A stretch of DNA of 64,000 nt from Nitzschia sp. pyKryTriq1 (Eukaryota; Bacillariophyta; Bacillariophyceae; Bacillariales; Bacillariaceae): assembly GCA_956465555.1 (NCBI GenBank), contig OY101115.1, forward strand, positions 2,852,001 through 2,916,000. Reading direction: 5' to 3'. This document shows positions 10,096-21,234 of the stretch, piece after piece. The notes beneath the pieces were generated by a model. It had not been told where the DNA came from and made no database searches. It saw only the letters and a list, made by a program, of their open reading frames with translations. The translations under genes and the position numbers were made by a program. Position 1 is the stretch's first letter, and every line of letters starts with the position of its first letter.

Positions 10096-11632
10096 ATGAG
10101 TGAGACAGAAGAGAGCAAGACGGCGACGTCGGAAGATACCAAATCCGAGGAAGAAACCAAGGCAGAGGAAGAAACCAAGGCAGAGGACGAGAAGAAGACA
10201 GAGGAGGAAAAGCATGTGGAAGCCAAGAAGAAGAAGGAAGACAGCGAGGAATTGACCAAACGATTGCAAAAGCTGGCGCTCGAACATCAAAAGCAGTTTG
10301 CCGGAGATCGCCTGAAAGTCATTCAAACGGATGCTTCTCAGGCGCACTTAACAGGTGCCAAGACCTTTCAAGAGTTGAACTTGCCCAAGCATTTGTTGGA
10401 CGCCCTCTTCGGCATGGGCTTCGACCGGCCTTCGGCTATTCAAGAGGAAGCCATGCCTCGTATTCTAGCAGAGCCACCCCGCAATCTCATTGGGCAAGCG
10501 CAGTCTGGAAGCGGAAAGACGGCAGCCTTTACGTTAGGAATGCTCTACCGAATCAATGTGGATGATCCACCTTCAATTCAAGCACTATGTGTCACTCCCA
10601 GCCGCGAATTGGCGATTCAGATCTTTGAAAAGGCAGTCAAGCCCATGGCTGCCAACATGGTAGGACTCAAAATCCAGCTGGCTATCGCGGGGACCAATGT
10701 GGAAAAGGGAAAACCACTTCCAGCTCATATGGTCATTGGAACTCCGGGCAAAGTAGTCGACTGGCTCAAGCGGAAGATTATCAAGACCAATAACATCAAG
10801 GTCTTTGTATTAGACGAAGCCGATCAGATGGTTTCTGAGAGTGGTCACCGAGCCAACTCGCAACTGATCAAGAAGCTCATGCCGAAGACCTGTCAGAGTC
10901 TCTTGTTCTCGGCGACATTCCCAGAGGAAGTCATCAAGTTTGCCGACAAAATGGTGGACAAACCCGACAAGGTGCGCAACCAAAAGCTTTGCATATGGTC
11001 GATCTAGGATGCTATCACTCGTGCAAGCTAACTCTTCCTTTCTTTTTTTTAAGATTCTGATCGAACGTGGACCAGAATCATTAGTTCTGGATGTCATCAA
11101 ACAGTTGTGGATCGACACCAGGCAGTATGAGGGTGGTAAACTCGAGTTCCTGTCCGATATTTACTCCCTATTGACTATTGGCCAAAGCATCGTCTTTGTC
11201 GAATCAAAGAGGAACGCAGATATGGTGCACAGAACTTTGACTAACGGAGGATACACTTGCTCCGTCTTGCACTCTGGTTTGGATGGGCCCGATCGTGACT
11301 CTACTATGCTTGCCTTCCGGAATGGAGAATCCAATGTTCTCATTACCACAAATGTCCTGGCTCGTGGTGTGGATGTGGACAATGTCTGTCTGGTTATCAA
11401 TTACGACGTTCCAGTAGACGGTGACAAGCAACCTGACTTTGAAACATACCTACACCGAATCGGGCGTACGGGCCGTTTCGGACGAAAGGGTACTGCCATC
11501 AGTCTGATAGAAGATGAGCGATCCCTTCAAGTATTGGCGGCAATTGAGCAGCACTTTGCCAAGGAAGGAGCGGAAATGATTCATCAGGCCGAAGCGGATC
11601 CTGAGAAACTGGCGGATGTCATTGAAATCTAA
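10096..11632 (+). CDS. DBP5: DEAD-box RNA helicase DBP5/DDX19, mRNA export
   Basis: The exons are 10096-10971 and 11054-11632, with an 82-bp intron (gtgcgc...tttaag, phase 0). The product is 484 aa. It remodels mRNPs at the cytoplasmic face of the nuclear pore, stimulated by Gle1 and IP6 in other species. An acidic/lysine N-terminus (EEETKAEEETKAEDE) precedes the helicase core. The core shows the Q motif GFDRPSAIQEEAMP, motif I AQSGSGKT, Ia PSRELAIQ, GTPGK, II DEAD, III SAT, IV IVFVESK, V TNVLARGVDV and VI HRIGRTGRFG. The phrase NYDVPVDGDKQPDFETYLHR is typical of Dbp5 rather than other DEAD proteins, as is the ILIERGPESL stretch at the splice. All catalytic residues are intact. Confidence 0.95.
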
Positions 11633-12531
11633 TAATCGTGGATGGTGGTACTTCTTCATTTTACACTGCTACTATCTGAATAGTTTTCTAAAGAATATCA
11701 TGCGGTATCGTGGTCGAAGATCAACGACGAGGGGGAAAGTAAAAACCAATTTAACTAGTCTAATAAAATGAGATTCTCTCTTCTCTTCTCTCCTCTTTTC
11801 TTTACCATTAATCTCTGGTAGAGAGAAGTAGATTGCGAGTAGAGAGTCGACGACGATGACGTCCCTCTCCTTGGTGGTCTCGCGAACATCTTGTTGACGC
11901 CGATTGTTCTATTTGTTGGCATTCTCATGACGACAACAACAATGATCGAAGGGGGAAATGAGTGCAGCCATTGCTCTCGAGCGTCAAGGTAGTAGCTAAA
12001 GTAGACAGTGCACTTTTTCGCTGCTTTACGATATAGTTTTGTAGTACCAGTACTCGTACTGTAGTACATACATACTACAGATATAGGTAGAAGGATCGAC
12101 GAGCGAGAGTCAGACGAATTACTGTAATAGACTTGGGTTATCGGGGGAGGATCCTGCCTGTCCCCCAGATTGAAGATCTGGCACACGCCCGCACCCACCG
12201 GTCGAAAAATTCTAACTAAGTAGTTACTCAAGTATGAATACATTTGACATACAAAAGGACATCTGATACGACACTGTATGTCGCCATGGCACCAATAAGC
12301 AGCCGGGCCGAAAATTTTCGACGTTACGTATAGTAGTTACGTACACCTACCAGTACGAACGGATGAGTGCACGCACTGTTGACCATAGCGACATCGGCCG
12401 CCTGTCATTTCATTGTCAACCTCTCCCTTTCAACTTCCTTCACTACGAGTAGTTTCAAAGCAAGGGAAAGTGAGAACCGCTCTTTCGTCATACAGTCAGT
12501 ATATTGCGGTGGTGTTACGAGTACTGGTACC
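11633..12531. other. Spacer with CT-rich tract and dispersed repeat
   Basis: No gene is seen. A CT-rich tract lies at 11772-11812, a GTAC cluster at 12035-12075, and copy 2 of the 67-bp repeat at 11969-12035. The sequence just before 12532 (gagtactggtaccATG) places a GTAC/GGTACC motif directly on the next start codon. Confidence 0.5.
11969..12035 (-). repeat. 67-bp dispersed repeat, copy 2 (inverted)
   Basis: It is the reverse complement of 4109-4175 with three mismatches. It lies in a gene-free spacer about 7.8 kb from copy 1. Confidence 0.85.
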
Positions 12532-14944
12532 ATGTCGTTGGCAGCAAAGCCACATCCCTTCGGTGGCGCCGTCTTGAGCCCGAAGCACGCTCGTGAGCTC
12601 ACTCCGTCCTTATGCTTAGCTATTGGATCAGCATTGGCGGAACAATCGTACCGAAAGGTCGCAGTTCCCTACACGCTGTGGATTACCGAGGCATGGAGAG
12701 TGTTGGGATGGGCCGAGCCATCGGCAGCTCTGTTTTGGGAAATGGCTACCATGTATCACACGTTATACTTGGCAGGAAGGGCCCATGCGTCGGACTTGGA
12801 CGATCACACCAATATTCCTCCTATTTTATCGTGTGGAAGTACCAGCAGCATGGGCAGCGGAAATACGCATCATACTGATAGACCAATGCCCTTTGATAAA
12901 AAGAAATATTCTGCGGCTGCTTCTGCAAAGGAGTTGCCTGTATGGCTGGTGTCCACTTTTCTGCTGTTTCATTGTGAAGAAATGGCATATCAACGGAATC
13001 TATCGGGGCTAGACGATCGCAGGTTTTACGGGACGACCTCACTCCCGAGTGATCCCTTTTCTAAAAATGGAGGCAAGGTGGACTTTACCAGCTTGTTGAA
13101 GCATCCAGGTCTTTCACCAAGGTGAGAAACTTTTTGTGTTGGATGATCATTTTTTTAAGTGTTTGACGCTCCTCCTCACACTGAGAACCGCACTTATCGT
13201 ATCCTTGCCCCCTTCTGGCAACTACCGATCCAGAACTCGCCTTCACGCAGGATGGAACAATGACAACTCCAACTGCACAGCCTATCTCCTTCGACATCTT
13301 AGAAAGGTCCTTCTTTTGTCGGCGGTATCTCACAATCACGAAGCCATGAGAGCATGCATGCATCTTGCAGCAATTCCTTCCCCTGCTCCTCCGCCGCCCT
13401 CCGATCGAGTGCGTCGTAGTGGCTGGACGCGGTACTCGACGGACGATATCAGAAGACAGCACGACGAGGAACACGGTAATGTCGGACTTAGCGTGCGATT
13501 GACTTTGGAGGACTTGGAGCGGTTGCATTTCTGGTTGCAGCCACCATCTGGTGGAGGTGTAGATGATCCGCCACTAAAAATTGGAGAATTTTTGTGGGCC
13601 AGTTTGTATTCATCGCCTGCTCCCCCAACGGTCACTATTCCGATTGGAGACGTAGAGCGAGAGGTTCGACGTAATCTGGAATTGGAACTCCTAATGGCGG
13701 GATCCGACGAAGACGACAAAGAAGACGTATCCACAGACGAGGAAGAGGCAGCGACAGCTGCTTTCTCAGCACTGACATTGAATGATAGCAATAGTGGGGA
13801 TGATGGTGAACGCGCCAAGCAGCCTCAACAAGGTTACCTGAAAGAATTGAGCTACACTCATCTGCGGGGAACCACAATTTTGTTAAAACCGAATCATCAA
13901 GAAATGTCTTCGGGGACTTCGACAGCCTCTGGTGATTTGCCCTACTTTGGGGGAGGTACAGCATCTGGTCGTCTCCATGATCTCGCAATCTCGGATTGTT
14001 CAGACGTTCATATGTACTTGCTGCAGCCATTCGAACACGTAACGATTGCAGCGTGCACTGGATGTACTATTGTTGTGGGTGCAGTAGCTGGATTGCTTCA
14101 CGTAGTGGACTGCGAAAAGACAACAATCACATCGGCAGCTCGACGAATCATCACAAGCAATTCGAGTGACGTTGTCATGTGCGTCTTTACACCAAGCCCG
14201 CCCTTGCTGGTAGGTGATAACCGAAGCTGCCAGTTTGCGCCCTACAATACATACTATGATGGTCTGCGAGAAGACCTGCTCGCCACCGGACTAGCTGCTG
14301 CCGCTCTCCCGGACAGTCAATCCCCTTATCACGGGAAAGTCGTGGATAATGAAGCTGCTTGGCCTCCACTGCAGTGTGCCAGCAACAAATGGAAACAACC
14401 AGTGGAAATCTCCAAGCTAGAAATGCCACAAGTCCCGTCCACGCCCACTTCGGGTGGCGCTTCTTCACCGCCATCGGGATCCCAGAATAGTGTGCTCGGT
14501 GCCGACGACAAGGCGCTATCTGGAAGTAAAGTGGGTAATGTGAACGATTCCACTGTCCAGGCCCCTGTGCTTCTTCCGGCGTCGGAGTTCCATATTATAT
14601 TTGTCCCTCTGGAAACCGAAGCAACTCGACAACGGAGAACGGAACACGAGGCACAAGAGAAACTCGAAAATAGCGGCCAGCCTGAAAGCCAGTACTGCCG
14701 TGTTCTTGCAGAAGTTCTGCACCTTTCACCATTCCGTTTGCCACTGGAATACGAACGACGGGCCTTGGTAAAGGCCGATAGGATGAGGAGTATCCAGCAA
14801 GCTGTCCGCAAGAACTTGTCGGAGGAGCAGCAGATGCAATTTGAGGAAGAATTGAATAGAGGCTTCCGAGATTGGCTCGTCACAAGCGGCAATCTCCGAC
14901 AGGTCCTAGATCTCGTGCATATAGAGCGACGGGGTGGAGTCTAA
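12532..14944 (+). CDS. TBCCD1: TBCC domain-containing protein 1 (TBCCD1)
   Basis: The exons are 12532-13121 and 13234-14944, with a 112-bp intron (gtgaga...gatccag, phase 2). The product is 766 aa. The start MSLAAKPHPFGGAVL was preferred over the open upstream ATG at 12367 because the family begins with a short PF..GAL segment. The N-terminal helical part corresponds to the animal protein (YTLWITEAWR, LFWEMATMYHTLYLAG). The second exon carries the CARP/TBCC beta-helix: LKELSYTHLRGTTILL, DCSDVHMYLLQPFEHVTIAA, TIVVGAVAGLLHVVDCE, VFTPSPPLLVGDNRSCQFAP and YNTYYDGLREDLLATGLA. The tail FRDWLVTSGNLRQVLDLV matches the family end. TBCCD1 positions centrosome and Golgi in animals and basal bodies in algae. 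A charged, Ser/Pro-rich insert near residues 430-480 is extra. Confidence 0.9.
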
Positions 14945-15063
14945 GAGCTAGTTTGATACTCTAGATATTCTAATGACTGCGTGCTTGCCAACAAATATAT
15001 GACATCGACGCGCAAAAAATAGCGCGAAGACTGCAGAACATCTTCATAGGGTTTGTTTGCCTT

Positions 15064-18000
15064 CTACATCGAGACTTCGTCGTCTCCGTACTCTTGTCCC
15101 ATCGGTCGTCGCACCGCGATCAACTGGAGATCAAGCTCATCCATGTCAAAGCTGCCATACTTCGAGTCGAGGTTTTCCTCCACGACAAGTTGTTCTTCGA
15201 CATTCGCAGTCACGTTTTTGATACCTGTCATCGAAGCAATGTTTGTATCGACAGGAAACTCGTCAACCTCTTCACTTCCATCATCCGCGGTGTCAGAAAC
15301 TGCCGTGGAATCATTTTCTGTCGTCAGAGTCGGGAATTCCTTGAGGTCATCCGCAATTTCCGAATGATAAGATGGTGCATCGTCCGCTTGTTCAGTTTTA
15401 TCTGGTTGGACTGGAGAGAGTTCAGGAGAAGAACCGTCGTCGCCATGGGTCGATGTGGGCGAGTAGCTGAAATCCTGCTCAAGGTTGACAGAAAACTTTG
15501 GTAGATACTGAGAACTTGGCCCGTAATCAAGCCCGAGATCCGCGAGATCATCGGGGCTACTCGTTCTGTCCGGAACGTCACCATCTGGGTCAATTGGTTG
15601 CGATTGGACATTGCGCAAAAGATCCGAGAGAATTGTTCGTCGGTCTGGATAAGAACGGACGGTGAATTCATCCGAAACAACTGTTGTGCGGTGGTCTCGA
15701 TAAGACTTGCTCCTTGGCATAGATGTATATGACCGGCTAGTGGCTTGATATTCTGTATTTGTATCCTTAGCAACAAAAGTGTGTTTGTCTCGGTAAGACT
15801 TGTTCGTTTCTTCAGATACAGAAGCAGATTCTGTGCTGGTACTTGAATCCGAAAGAACTATAATGCGTTGGTCGCGATAAGACCTAATCCTGTGTTCCGA
15901 TCCATGCATGATATCCGTCTCCACACTATGGTCGGATCCATGGACACTACCTGCATCCACATCACGAACGCGGGCATGAGCTGGTGCCCGGCGTCGATCC
16001 TTCTCATAAGAATCGTCAGTCGCCGACTGCCTTCGTAATTCCTTCATGCGCCTTAATCGTTTGATTCGGCATTGTCGCGCTCGCTTCGATGCTTTACTGT
16101 GTTCAGATCCTTCAGACGAATGACTGCTTGAGTCATCTTCCGCCATGGCTGCACGACGAGCGTGCATTCCTCCCAACGACGCGGTATCAGTTTTCCATGT
16201 CTCCAGCTTCAAACTCCTGTCTCGTCTCGGTGAGAGAGAAATAGATCTCGTTTGGATGTTCCCCCGTTTGACCACCATTGAAGTTGACGGGGCTTTCGGG
16301 CTGGGAGGTGGTCGTTTCTGTGGCATCGGAGCATCGATCACCCCGAGGTTTTGTCTGTCTTTGTCAAGTGTTGGGAGCGATAAGAAAGCACTTGTCGTCG
16401 CTACAGGGTCGTCGGGTTCAATCAATTGTGCACTGAACGCAGACGAATTGGAGCTTGAAAATTTGTTGGGGGTACCACGCATCCTTCCAGCCATCCTAGA
16501 TGGATTCAAGGAAATGGTTTCAAGTTCTTTTCCGCGACGTGAGCCAGTGGAGCGACCATCCTTACGCGGTAAGGGCTCTGAAAGCGTTCGCTGAAGGCTA
16601 TAAGCACCGAGGATACCTTCTTCTTCTTCGTCGTCGGAAATCTCTTTCAAAACATCTTGATCAGTCTCTTCATCGATGGTGACGTCAAGCAGCGATGCAC
16701 CCCCGGAAACGACGCTAACATTCGTAGAACCTGGGTTGCGTTTCCGTCTAGATTTGCTGCGACTGCGAGGCTTTTTGCTGTCGGTTGTTTCTCCAGCAGA
16801 CCCCGATGAACCGGATATTGTCGAGGTATCTTCCCTCGTTTGACTGCGTGCTGGCGAGGATCCATTGAGCTCTGATAGGGATACCTTACTGTTGCTCGCG
16901 TCACTTGGATAGTATGAAGGCTCAGGATCACTATAGTAACCCTTCACAGTCATGTCGAAGTCGATCCATTCGCCTTCGTCGCGGTATCCTTCTTGTAGTC
17001 CCATGCGAACTCCAGCAGTTGTAGCTTTGTGTAGAGCATTCCAATTATCCATCAAGTCCTCCTTTTCATCATCCGTGAAATCCTGTTGTGAGAAGTCCGC
17101 CTTCTCAAAGTTGGCAAAGGGCTTGATTTTCACTTCGATCGGTGGTGACATGAATGGTTCATCATCAGAGTCGCCGTCGTCGAACATTTCCTCGTATCCA
17201 CCTCGTCTATGCTTTCTTCGATTCCGTCTGCGGTGAGCATCTTTTGTCAGCTTGCCTGTGAGAGCTCGAAGACCTAAAGAATACTTGTCTGGTGCCCCCT
17301 TATCAGCTTTCGTCAGAGGGGCTCTATCCGAGTATTGTTTAAAGTCTGCGCTCAAATCAGCAAGAATTTCGGCACTGCTAAACACTCCTGAATCAGCCAG
17401 GCTACCAGATTTCCTTGAACGCAGACTTCCGCTCTGAGATCCGCGACTAGGACTTCTAGGACTTCGTGTACTTCTTGGACTTTTGGGTGCTCTGTCGGGA
17501 CTACCAGGCGAAACAATTCTGATCTGCTCTTTTGCTTGTGATTGAACACTTGGTTTGAAGTACAAAACTGTGTCGGTGGGTGTTGGAGGTGTAGCCTTTT
17601 TGGCCCTCTCAGCTAGCCAACTCTCCTCGCTGGCGCGTGACATTGACTTTTGGTCGTCACGTGAAACAATGCTCTGGCTTTGATTTGCCATCCTAGAATC
17701 CATTCCATCGTCATAGTGACGAGGACTGTTCCAGTCAAATTCATCATCCTTCATCGAATCTGTACTCACGGCTGGAAGAGACAAGTCACTCTTCTTGGAC
17801 TCTCTTTCTGCTTGTGATTTTTGAACGCCGTCAAATCTCGTTGTGGAAGGAGGGAAGGTTCCATTTCCATTTCCAAACTCTTCTTCATCGGTTGCCACCA
17901 CTATGTGATGGCCTCCAATTTTCGGTATGCGCCAGAATGACAATTGTTCTGCCCATGAAGGAGGATCCAAACACTGGGTACAAAGAGTAACTGCCACCCA

Positions 18001-18480
18001 AAATATCGTGCTTACAATCAAATAATAGGACCCGCCTGACAATGAGCATGTTTGATCTTCCAGAGCACCAGTGCATGGCTCCGACTCAAAGATGATGAAA
18101 ATTGGCACCTGCAAGACGGCAGTCACTGCAGAGAGACTCGAGATCACCCTCCAAGTGCAATACGTGGGTGGAAGCACTGTGCTGATAGCCCAAGCCAGGA
18201 TTACCGCAGCTGCACCCAGTGTCGTACTGGCATAGAAAAATATCCGACTCAGGTCCCACATTTTGTCGCTTCCATCGTAGAAAACATCGTCACAGAAAAC
18301 ACCAAAGGTTGCCGTCACCTCCATGAGATCTTCACCACTAGCGGAAAGGATCAGTGAACCTGGCACTGCATTGATTTCAACGAAATTGCAGACCATCACG
18401 GCCCAAATGCAAAAGATGAAGGCCACCGACGCCAATAAAGCCGCTGAAATTCCAGACCAACGATGAGCGAGGAGTGACAT
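15064..18480 (-). CDS. Large four-span membrane protein with long disordered tail
   Basis: This is a single-exon gene of 1138 aa. I do not recognise the family. Four hydrophobic helices sit in the first ~170 residues (about 12-32, 82-104, 110-130 and 148-168), with Cys residues in the first and second extracellular-type loops (FGVFCDDVFYDG; EPCTGALEDQTCSLSGG). This is a claudin- or tetraspan-like layout. The remaining ~950 residues are Ser/Arg/Asp-rich and disordered, with SPRSTRSPRSPSRGSQSGS-type basic stretches. Near the C-terminus is a four-copy motif SYRDQR / SYRDKH / SYRDHR / SYPDRR, each followed by a short hydrophobic patch and Ser/Asp. The protein is probably a surface or vesicle membrane protein with a cytoplasmic regulatory tail rich in phosphorylation sites (inference). 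Confidence 0.6.
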   Translation of the reverse strand: MSLLAHRWSGISAALLASVAFIFCIWAVMVCNFVEINAVPGSLILSASGEDLMEVTATFGVFCDDVFYDGSDKMWDLSRIFFYASTTLGAAAVILAWAISTVLPPTYCTWRVISSLSAVTAVLQVPIFIIFESEPCTGALEDQTCSLSGGSYYLIVSTIFWVAVTLCTQCLDPPSWAEQLSFWRIPKIGGHHIVVATDEEEFGNGNGTFPPSTTRFDGVQKSQAERESKKSDLSLPAVSTDSMKDDEFDWNSPRHYDDGMDSRMANQSQSIVSRDDQKSMSRASEESWLAERAKKATPPTPTDTVLYFKPSVQSQAKEQIRIVSPGSPDRAPKSPRSTRSPRSPSRGSQSGSLRSRKSGSLADSGVFSSAEILADLSADFKQYSDRAPLTKADKGAPDKYSLGLRALTGKLTKDAHRRRNRRKHRRGGYEEMFDDGDSDDEPFMSPPIEVKIKPFANFEKADFSQQDFTDDEKEDLMDNWNALHKATTAGVRMGLQEGYRDEGEWIDFDMTVKGYYSDPEPSYYPSDASNSKVSLSELNGSSPARSQTREDTSTISGSSGSAGETTDSKKPRSRSKSRRKRNPGSTNVSVVSGGASLLDVTIDEETDQDVLKEISDDEEEEGILGAYSLQRTLSEPLPRKDGRSTGSRRGKELETISLNPSRMAGRMRGTPNKFSSSNSSAFSAQLIEPDDPVATTSAFLSLPTLDKDRQNLGVIDAPMPQKRPPPSPKAPSTSMVVKRGNIQTRSISLSPRRDRSLKLETWKTDTASLGGMHARRAAMAEDDSSSHSSEGSEHSKASKRARQCRIKRLRRMKELRRQSATDDSYEKDRRRAPAHARVRDVDAGSVHGSDHSVETDIMHGSEHRIRSYRDQRIIVLSDSSTSTESASVSEETNKSYRDKHTFVAKDTNTEYQATSRSYTSMPRSKSYRDHRTTVVSDEFTVRSYPDRRTILSDLLRNVQSQPIDPDGDVPDRTSSPDDLADLGLDYGPSSQYLPKFSVNLEQDFSYSPTSTHGDDGSSPELSPVQPDKTEQADDAPSYHSEIADDLKEFPTLTTENDSTAVSDTADDGSEEVDEFPVDTNIASMTGIKNVTANVEEQLVVEENLDSKYGSFDMDELDLQLIAVRRPMGQEYGDDEVSM

Positions 18481-19390
18481 GGTTCACTCCAGAGGAGGGA
18501 AATTTCCCGAACGGTGATGATGCGAATCAATGAATGAATGAACCCTCTTTCCGTTTGACGCAATTAGCAAGGTCTACTTGTAGAGATGTTCCCGTCTTCT
18601 TGAAGCGATTCGAATACAGCGGGAGGCGGTTTGGTTGGTACGATAAAACTACAACTTTGCTGTAGTCTGTGGTCGGAATTTCATTAGCACTACTGCATCC
18701 AACAAGATTGGTGGATGTTTTTTGGCCAGTTCCAATGTCCGAGTCCCATGAAATTATATATGTTCCTGAATACTTTATATTTCAACGTGCGTTAAATAAA
18801 TATGTGTATTGCAACCCAAATTCCGTTAAATTGCAGCCAACCGACGATCACTCAAATCACAAAATCGGCCACCGACCCGAAAATCTTTTGGCGGGAGATG
18901 ATGCATTTTGTACCGGTACGGTATTACTCTATTCGTCTAGCTAAAGAATAATACTCGCGCCTGCATGATGTCAACTCCTCGTCGACCTCAACGATTGTTT
19001 ACCCTAGTAGTAGTAGAGTCATCTAGAGGGCTTCGAAAGACAGTTTAGTGTTGGTGGAGTGGTGATGAGTACCACGATGGATTGTGTGGAAAAGGACTCC
19101 AGTAGGCAATAATCCAACCAATAATACAGTAGGAGTAGGATTACTGTAGGACGCACCAATTCCAAACTGGCCATAGAGTAGGCATCTTTGCTGACGACCT
19201 ATTGGATAGACAAGTATTTTTCGCACTGAGCAAGACTAGTCAGGGAGTCAGTCTTCTCCTACAGTTTGACTCCTCGCAACAGCTTGGCGTAATGCTACGA
19301 GTAGAAGGCAGGAGACTGTCAATTTAGCTCAAACGTCCCGCATGCATCACAATTCTGTATAAAAACAGACATCTTTCAACTATTCTCCCA
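18481..19390. other. Spacer between two minus-strand genes, no gene seen
   Basis: A short plus-strand frame at 18669-18944 has no family likeness. A single TACCGGTACGG lies near 18913. This ~900-bp interval is probably the upstream region of the four-span gene and the downstream region of spermidine synthase. Confidence 0.4.
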
Positions 19391-20455
19391 TTACTCTTCA
19401 TTTGCCTCTTCCTCGGCTTTGCGCTTTTTGGTGTCGTCACCGAAAATGGCACGGTTGGCAAACGCGGGCAAGACAAAGGCTGCGGAGTGAAGCTCGGGGG
19501 TATAATACTTGAGGTCGGCAAGGAATTCATCGGAAGCTTCCCGTACAGGCTTCTTACAAGTAGTGACTCCTTTTGTGGCAACAATGAAACCGATTTGACC
19601 AGATGGGTAGGTGGGGATTGTTGTGTACGCATATTCGACGGACGAATAGGTCTGACTGATGGAATCCACCAATGGTTTGATCAGATTGAGATGAAGCCAC
19701 ATGCACTCTCCCTGCGTACAAACAATACCTCCTTGCCTCAAGCTCTTGTACATGGCGTTATAAAAGGGTGTTTCGAACAAAACTGACGCAGGGCCAATTG
19801 GGTCGCTGGAGTCCGTGATAATGACATCAAAGGCGTCTTGGTTCTCTTCCATAAACTTGGCACCATCCATGACCTGCACGGTGACTCTCGGATCATCGTA
19901 CCCTTTTGCCAGGGACGGCAAATACTTCTTGGAAGCCTTAATCACTCCCTCATCGATTTCGCACTCCACAATTTCTTCGACACCCTTGTGTTTGGCAACT
20001 TCTCGAAGGACACCTCCATCCCCTCCACCGATCACCAACACCTTTTTGGGATTCGGGTGCGCAAAGAGAGGGATATGAGCAATCATTTCTTGATAAGAAA
20101 ACTCGTCTCTCGCGGTTACTTGGATAACGCCATCTAGGACTAGCACATTCCCGTGACTTTCACTTTCAAAGACCAAAATATCCTGAAAATCCGACCGGTG
20201 GTGATCGAGGACCTTTTTGACCTGGAGCGACATCGCTTGGCCCTTCCACAACTCTCCTCGTTCATGAAACCAGCCATCGATAATCAAATCTGTTCCGCTG
20301 TGGTATTATATTTATTCGAACGAACGACAGAAGACCATCAGTTTCTCGCTTTGCAAAAACAGTTAAACGAGAGGGCAAGAAATGTGCCGCCAAAGGCACT
20401 ACTCAGTTCACTACTCGGTACTGCATGCGAATATCAAAACTTACTCGATACCCAT
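19391..20455 (-). CDS. Spermidine synthase
   Basis: The two exons are 20455-20445 (only 11 coding nt, ATGGGTATCGA) and 20297-19391. The 147-bp intron (gtaagt...accacag, phase 2) restores MGIDGTDLIIDGWFHERG. The product is 305 aa. It transfers the aminopropyl group of decarboxylated SAM to putrescine. Visible signatures are QDILVFES, GNVLVLDGVIQVTARDEFSY with QEMIAHIPL, the SAM-binding loop VLVIGGGDGGVLREV with CEIDEGVI, DVIITDSSDPIGPA (catalytic Asp), and TIPTYPSGQIGF. All match cytosolic eukaryotic spermidine synthases. The tiny first exon is why a plain ORF search misses the true ATG. The C-terminus ends in a Lys/Glu-rich tail. Confidence 0.95.
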
Positions 20456-21234
20456 AGTACTGTTGATGCTTCTTTTGACTGCGACTTATAAAAACCAACA
20501 ATTTCCTAAATACAAGCGTTGAAGAGATCGCAAAGAGATGTTATCAAAGTCCAACTCAACTAACTGATCAATGGATGATGGATGAATGAGGAATGAGAGG
20601 ATACAAAAAGTCGAGGATGAGTTGGATGCGATATGCGATATGATCATGATGCATCCAATGGCTGATATTATTGTGCGCGTGGTGCGATCATCGTACTGTA
20701 CAGTAACGGTGCTTGTACCAGTGTATTCGTACAGTACGAGTATTGCGTACAAGTACTGCGTATTGGGGCGGCGCGCTGGGCGTGGCGAGCGACGATGATT
20801 ATTTTTTGTTCCGAAAAAGGGGGAACAAAGAAAAGCAGTCGTTGTCCCCCTATTCTCTGACAAGCAAAAACACCGTAGTAAACTGCGAAACCCGAAATCG
20901 ACCATGGCGGTCTGGCGGTGGCAGATCTGGCATTTCTCTGGTACCCTACGGTATTTTTGAGAGAAGAGTGAGTCAATCATACTTCCTACACTCAGCAGTA
21001 CCTATACAGTACCGCCTCTCATACTTCATACCGGCACGCTGCTTTCTACGGTGCTTCTTTTCAGTGAAGAGTCATACTTCGTACACTGAGTACAGTACCT
21101 GTACAGTACCGCCCGTCACACCTCGTACCGGCACTCTGATTTCTACGTACAAGTACTCTTCTTTCTACAGTACTAGCTAGCCAGTCCGCCTCTCCAATAC
21201 AGTTGTTCCAGGAGCAAGCTCATTTCGGTCAGTC
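20456..21234. other. Divergent promoter spacer, GTAC-rich, with tandem repeat
   Basis: The interval lies between two outward-facing start codons. GTAC-type palindromes cluster at 20695-20765 and 20940-21180. No coding segment is seen apart from an unsupported 155-codon frame that runs through the repeats. Confidence 0.5.
20978..21167. repeat. Two diverged tandem copies of a 95-bp unit
   Basis: Copy 1 starts catacttcctacactcagca at 20978. Copy 2 starts catacttcgtacactgagta at 21073. The units share cagtacc-tacagtaccgcc, the ataccggcac/gtaccggcac core and gatttctac/gctttctac. Internal GTAC palindromes recur in both. It lies just 5' of the acyltransferase start codon. Confidence 0.8.

Noticed and set aside
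11755-12243. 162-codon minus-strand ORF in the DBP5-TBCCD1 spacer
   Set aside because: It crosses the 67-bp repeat and a CT-rich tract. No conserved motif is seen.
18669-18944. 91-codon ORF in the spacer
   Set aside because: No family likeness, no splice or promoter context, and an ordinary frequency for random sequence.
20713-21180. 155-codon ORF through the 95-bp tandem repeats
   Set aside because: Open because the repeat units share a frame. Composition is not protein-like.
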